Assembly (NCBI GenBank): GCA_023416335.1
Contig: JAEZHY010000217.1
Span: forward strand, 1-8,793
Reading direction: 5' to 3'
Origin: Pseudomonadota bacterium
GTDB lineage: Bacteria; Desulfobacterota; Syntrophobacteria; Syntrophobacterales; Syntrophobacteraceae
Length of the DNA stretch: 8,793 nt
The translations under genes were made by a program, and so were the position numbers. The notes below the pieces were generated by a model, which made no database searches, was not told where the DNA came from, and saw only the letters and a list, made by a program, of their open reading frames with translations. Positions 5,471-8,793 of this stretch are shown here, piece after piece. The stretch's first letter is position 1, and every line of letters starts with the position of its first letter.

Positions 5471-6796
5471 CAGTGGCCTTTCCTCGCGCGAATGGGGGGA
5501 AGCATGGGCGGGAAGTTCCAGATAAATGAGCTGTGTATCGTCCTCGTAGGAGAGCAGCTCCGCGTATCTGCCCCAGGTGACGGCGGCATTGAGCTGGCGC
5601 TCGGCCTCTTCGGGCGGAAACTCGAGTTCCAGGGCGGTTTGAACCACGTCCCATTTGAGCTGATGGGCGTCGGTGGCACTGAGCATCGCAAAGAGCCATT
5701 TGAAAATGGGGAGTCTGCGAATACGTGTGGCGAAGATTTCCTTGCGGGCCTGAATGCTCGCTTCGGCGAAGGTCTCGCCGAGGGGTCTCAGCGTGATGTC
5801 CCCCTGGGCGATGGTGGCGAAGCCAAGGAGTTCGGCGGCGTCGAGGATCCTGAGCAGGTGGTCGGAGTTTACCTTCAACTCCTCGGCCAGACGGTAGATA
5901 TCGTCACGGTCGCTTGGCATCTTGTCGAGGTATTCGAGCAAGCCGGCAAGCTCGTTCAGGTTTATGTGCGGCAGGGCGCGCGTGCGGCCCGGCTCGCCCG
6001 GGGCGGTGCCCATTTCGAGGTGTTCGGGTTGGGTCTGGCCCGCGAGCAGCGCGTAAACCCTGTCCACCAGTTCGAGGAACTTGGGGTCCTTGCGCATCCG
6101 GGGGTGAGGCAGGGGGACCCTGAGGTCGGCAACGACGCGGCCGGGGTCTTTTTCCATGACGATGATCCGGTCGGCCATGAAGACGGCTTCCTCGATGTTG
6201 TGTGTGACCATGAGGATGGCCCGTGTGGGGATTCGGCCGCCGGTCCAGAGTTCGAGCAGTTCTCCCCGGAGCGCTTCGGCACTGAGGACGTCCAGGGCGG
6301 AGAAGGGCTCGTCGAGGCACAGCAGTTCGGGCTCGATCGCCATGGCGCGCGCAAACCCGACCTTCTGCCGCATTCCGCCCGAGAGTTCCCGAGGGTAGGC
6401 GGTTTCGAACCCATCGAGGCCGACCCGGTCAAGAAGGTCGAGCGCCCGCGTTACGCTAAGTCTCCTGGGCACCCCGCGCGCCTTTAGCGCCACCTCGACA
6501 TTCTCCTGAACCGTCAGCCAGGGGAAAAGCGCAAAGGTCTGGAAAACGATCGCCGCGTTGGGGTTTATTCCTTCGAGCGGGGCACCCCGGTAGAGCACCC
6601 TGCCGTCGGTCGCCTGCTGGAGCCCGGCTATGATGCGCAGAAGCGTACTTTTTCCGCACCCCGATGGCCCTACCAGAACCACGAACTCACCTTCTTCGAT
6701 GGTGATGTTGATCTTCTGTACGGCTGTAAACCGCTTCTGGCCGGTCCCGTAGACCTGGCTTACGCCATTGAGTTTTAGCAAAGAAACTCCCGCCAC
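5444..6796 (-). CDS. ABC transporter ATP-binding protein, NitT/TauT type, with AAA-associated C-terminal domain
   Basis: This 450-residue protein energises import by the permease encoded just upstream. The ATPase domain (about 5-240) is complete: Walker A GPSGCGKST at 43-51, Q-loop Gln86, signature LSGGM at 138-142, Walker B LLCLDEP at 158-164, SALD at 166-169 and H-loop His199. The family imports nitrate, sulfonates, taurine, bicarbonate or similar anions. Residues of about 290-430 match the AAA-associated C-terminal domain I recall as PF09821, with a helix-turn-helix-like DIYRLAEELKVNSDHLLRIL; its role is unclear and could be regulatory. The start is GTG at 6796, 6 nt after the permease stop, with GGAG (6806-6809) inside the permease end, suggesting translational coupling. 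The last residues, FDTDGHG, and the TAG stop come from the ATCCGTG repeat, so the C-terminal tail is probably not native. Confidence 0.92.
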   Translation of the reverse strand: MAGVSLLKLNGVSQVYGTGQKRFTAVQKINITIEEGEFVVLVGPSGCGKSTLLRIIAGLQQATDGRVLYRGAPLEGINPNAAIVFQTFALFPWLTVQENVEVALKARGVPRRLSVTRALDLLDRVGLDGFETAYPRELSGGMRQKVGFARAMAIEPELLCLDEPFSALDVLSAEALRGELLELWTGGRIPTRAILMVTHNIEEAVFMADRIIVMEKDPGRVVADLRVPLPHPRMRKDPKFLELVDRVYALLAGQTQPEHLEMGTAPGEPGRTRALPHINLNELAGLLEYLDKMPSDRDDIYRLAEELKVNSDHLLRILDAAELLGFATIAQGDITLRPLGETFAEASIQARKEIFATRIRRLPIFKWLFAMLSATDAHQLKWDVVQTALELEFPPEEAERQLNAAVTWGRYAELLSYEDDTQLIYLELPAHASPHSREERPLPFDTDGHG

Positions 6797-6802
6797 CTCG
6801 AA

Positions 6803-8527
6803 CTACTCCATACGAAACCTTTCCGCGGCGACTCGGTAGAGTCTTTTCCAGAAAAGGCGATTTATCATAACGACGGTAAGGATCATGACCAGGGTCGAGG
6901 CGAGCAGAAGCGGGTAGTCGCCCGCCGCGGTCGCCCGCGCGATAGTCGAGCCGATTCCGGTAGTATAGAACGTTTTGCCGGCGAAATCGACATACTCGGC
7001 CACGATGCTGGCGTTCCAGGCCCCGCCTCCCGCGGCGATCGCCCCCGTTATGATGTAGGGGAAGAGGGCGGGAAGGATGAGGGTGCGCCACCTGGCCCAG
7101 GTGCTGAGTTGGAGCAGGGTCGCCGTGAATTTCAGGTCCTGCGGGATGGCGCTTGCTCCGGCAATTATGTTGAACAGAAGATACCACTGGGTCCCGAGGA
7201 GCATAAGGAAAACGGCGATCAGGCTAAGGCCCCCCGGCATTTTGAGCATAAAGAGCAAAATGACCGGGAACAGGGCGGTTGCCGGAATGGATGCCGCGAT
7301 CTGTACGATTGGCTGCAAAAGGGCGGCGAGCCTTGGGTTCGTTCCGATGGCGACCCCCAGGGGCAGAGTCCAGGCAAGTGCAATCAGGAGGGCCGCAGCC
7401 ACCCGCAGAAAGGATGCCCCTACGCCCAGCCAGATTTCTCCCCACTGCGCGGGGGAAACCTCAATCAGCATCTGCGCCGCCTGATAGAGACCGTAGCAGA
7501 TGGGAACGGCAAGCAGGCCGCAGACCAGCAGAAAGGCCCGGAGGCGGGGCTGCCCTTCGGCCTTGAAGCCCTCCCTGGTCGGAAACAGGCGCATGAAAAG
7601 GTTGTCCAGCTTCATGCCCGCGGGCTCGATAAGCGATTCGTGTATCCAGCCTATAAGCCTGGATGTGCGCCATGCCTCGTAGAACCATGAACTCCGGGGC
7701 ATCTCGCTTTCCACCATCTCGAGCTTGAACCGCTCGGACCACGCCAGAAGAGGCCTCCAGATAAACTGGTCAAGCGCGACTATGACAAAGACAAGAACGG
7801 CTATCCCCCACGCGATCGCGTGCATGTCCCCCACACTTGCCGCTTCGTGCAGATAGGCCCCAAGACCGGGGAGCCGGAAGTCGCGGTCTCCGACCGTGAA
7901 GATCTCGGCCGCCATCAGGAAAAACCAACCGCCCGCCCAGCTCATTATGCTGTTCCACAAAAGCCCGATGGCGGCAAAAGGCAGGTGCACCGTCTTGAAT
8001 CGGAGCCATCCGTTGAAGCGGTAGATTGAGCTTGCCTCCACCAGTTCATTTGGGATTGTCGTAAGCGACTGATACCAGGCGAAAGTAAGGTTCCATGCCT
8101 GGCTGGTGAAGATCAGGACGATGGCTGCGAGTTCCGCGGCGAAATTTGTCGGAAAAATCGAGCTTAGGCTGAGCACGACTACCGGTAGAAAAGAGAGTAT
8201 GGGGATGCTTTGCAGGATATCGAGAAGCGGGAGCAGGATTTTTCGCGCATAACGGTGCCTTACCATCGAATAACCGTAGAAGATGGTAAAGATCATCGAC
8301 AGAAAATAGGCGGCGCTCATCCTCCCTACCGAATAGCCCGCATACCAGGGCAGGACCGAGGGCGAGAGCGAAATATGGGGACCGGTAATTATGGCCGGGG
8401 CATGAAAGGCAAGGCGGGTAGCGTAATACAGAGCTCCGATCAACCCGGAAAGGACGATTATGTCACCCCAGTTAAAGGATGGCATGGAACTCGATTCGAT
8501 TTTGAAGAAAAACTCCGGTTTTTTCAT
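6803..8527 (-). CDS. ABC transporter permease, duplicated-domain anion type
   Basis: A 574-residue inner-membrane protein with about 11-12 hydrophobic segments arranged as two BPD_transp_1-type halves (about 70-265 and 360-560) joined by a polar linker around 265-330. It is effectively a fused permease dimer, matching the duplicated anion permeases I recall as COG4986. The first half has an EAA-type loop at 164-183, with Glu and Ala, then LP at the end, although the usual Gly is Arg. The second loop (467-486) is degenerate: Phe-Thr-Ala replaces EAA, but LP is kept. This asymmetry may mean the ATPases dock unequally. I prefer ATG at 8527 over GTG at 8536 because GGTGGAG lies just upstream and the predicted transcript would start near 8543. 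The ATPase gene follows after 6 nt. No binding protein is seen; it may lie outside the window. Confidence 0.9.
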   Translation of the reverse strand: MKKPEFFFKIESSSMPSFNWGDIIVLSGLIGALYYATRLAFHAPAIITGPHISLSPSVLPWYAGYSVGRMSAAYFLSMIFTIFYGYSMVRHRYARKILLPLLDILQSIPILSFLPVVVLSLSSIFPTNFAAELAAIVLIFTSQAWNLTFAWYQSLTTIPNELVEASSIYRFNGWLRFKTVHLPFAAIGLLWNSIMSWAGGWFFLMAAEIFTVGDRDFRLPGLGAYLHEAASVGDMHAIAWGIAVLVFVIVALDQFIWRPLLAWSERFKLEMVESEMPRSSWFYEAWRTSRLIGWIHESLIEPAGMKLDNLFMRLFPTREGFKAEGQPRLRAFLLVCGLLAVPICYGLYQAAQMLIEVSPAQWGEIWLGVGASFLRVAAALLIALAWTLPLGVAIGTNPRLAALLQPIVQIAASIPATALFPVILLFMLKMPGGLSLIAVFLMLLGTQWYLLFNIIAGASAIPQDLKFTATLLQLSTWARWRTLILPALFPYIITGAIAAGGGAWNASIVAEYVDFAGKTFYTTGIGSTIARATAAGDYPLLLASTLVMILTVVMINRLFWKRLYRVAAERFRME

Positions 8528-8550
8528 CTGCTCCACCCGACTCGGAATAA

Positions 8551-8579
8551 ATTTTATCCGGCAGGCTCTTCTACCTCAA
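8551..8579 (-). promoter_or_regulatory. Probable sigma-70 promoter of the ABC transporter operon
   Basis: On the minus strand, TTGAGG (8579-8574; four of six) and TAAAAT (8556-8551; five of six) are separated by exactly 17 bp. Transcription should start near 8542-8543. That leaves a short leader of about 16 nt carrying GGTGGAG before the ATG at 8527, and would make the GTG at 8536 almost leaderless. The repeat at 8605 onward lies just upstream of the -35 element. Confidence 0.55.
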
Positions 8580-8604
8580 TTGGGACTTGCCCGTAAATAA
8601 AAGC

Positions 8605-8793
8605 TTAAACATTTTATGACACGGATGAACACGGATAGACACGGATGGAGGGATCGGCAATAGAACACATTTAATTTAGCTATTCATCTCGTCTCGGACG
8701 CGATTGAACTATTTTAAGGACGGCGGCATCAGGATCGGCTTATTCTTTAACTTTGTCGGGGAATGCCGCAGGGGCTTCCTGCGGGCTTGGACT
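8605..8793 (+). repeat. Left arm joined to a right-unit centre, truncated by window end
   Basis: AAACATTTTATG is followed by decamers ACACGGATGA, ACACGGATAG, ACACGGATGG at 8619-8648. The interior then departs from the hairpin type and at 8720 enters the GGCGGCATC spacer seen at 79-129 and 5341-5391. A hairpin CCGCAGG (8766-8772) with CCTGCGG (8778-8784) matches the position of those at 1-19 and 130-148. A right arm is expected just beyond the window end. This copy combines left-arm and right-unit modules. Confidence 0.8.

Noticed and set aside
5192..5529. Two short plus-strand frames (5192-5377 and 5329-5529)
   Set aside because: Both translate repeat arms, giving similar IRVHPC-type peptides. 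They are repeat DNA, not genes.

Overview
The window looks like chromosomal DNA of a moderately GC-rich bacterium, most likely an anaerobic fatty-acid or aromatic-acid degrader of the former Deltaproteobacteria (Syntrophobacterales-like). That guess rests on an acyl-CoA dehydrogenase/ETF operon, a duplicated-permease NitT/TauT-type transporter, and intergenic ACACGGAT repeats of a kind I recall from such genomes. No marker gene fixes the taxon.

Layout: 1-207 holds two tandem ~129-bp repeat units. 208-549 is an apparent promoter and leader. 550-3585 is a plus-strand operon: acyl-CoA dehydrogenase, etfB, etfA. 3563-3956 is a cluster of repeat elements. 4120-5127 is a plus-strand patatin-like lipase. 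5141-5470 is another repeat block. 5444-8527 is a minus-strand operon reading permease then ATPase, convergent with the lipase. 8551-8579 is its probable promoter, and 8605-8793 is a further repeat element running off the window.

The dehydrogenase and ETF genes should form one redox module: the flavoenzyme exchanges electrons with an acyl-CoA or enoyl-CoA, and the ETF carries them. The module is atypical. The dehydrogenase lacks glutamate at both usual catalytic-base positions, and EtfA lacks the arginine normally next to its flavin. The two minus-strand genes form an anion-type ABC importer core with no substrate-binding protein in the window.

The most striking feature is the repeat family. 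Each arm is three 10-bp repeats of an ACACGGAT core, with left and right arms inverted around interchangeable centres. One centre carries a conserved hairpin. Repeat copies supply the stop codons and last residues of both etfA and the ABC ATPase. Two complete copies flank the lipase gene in direct orientation.
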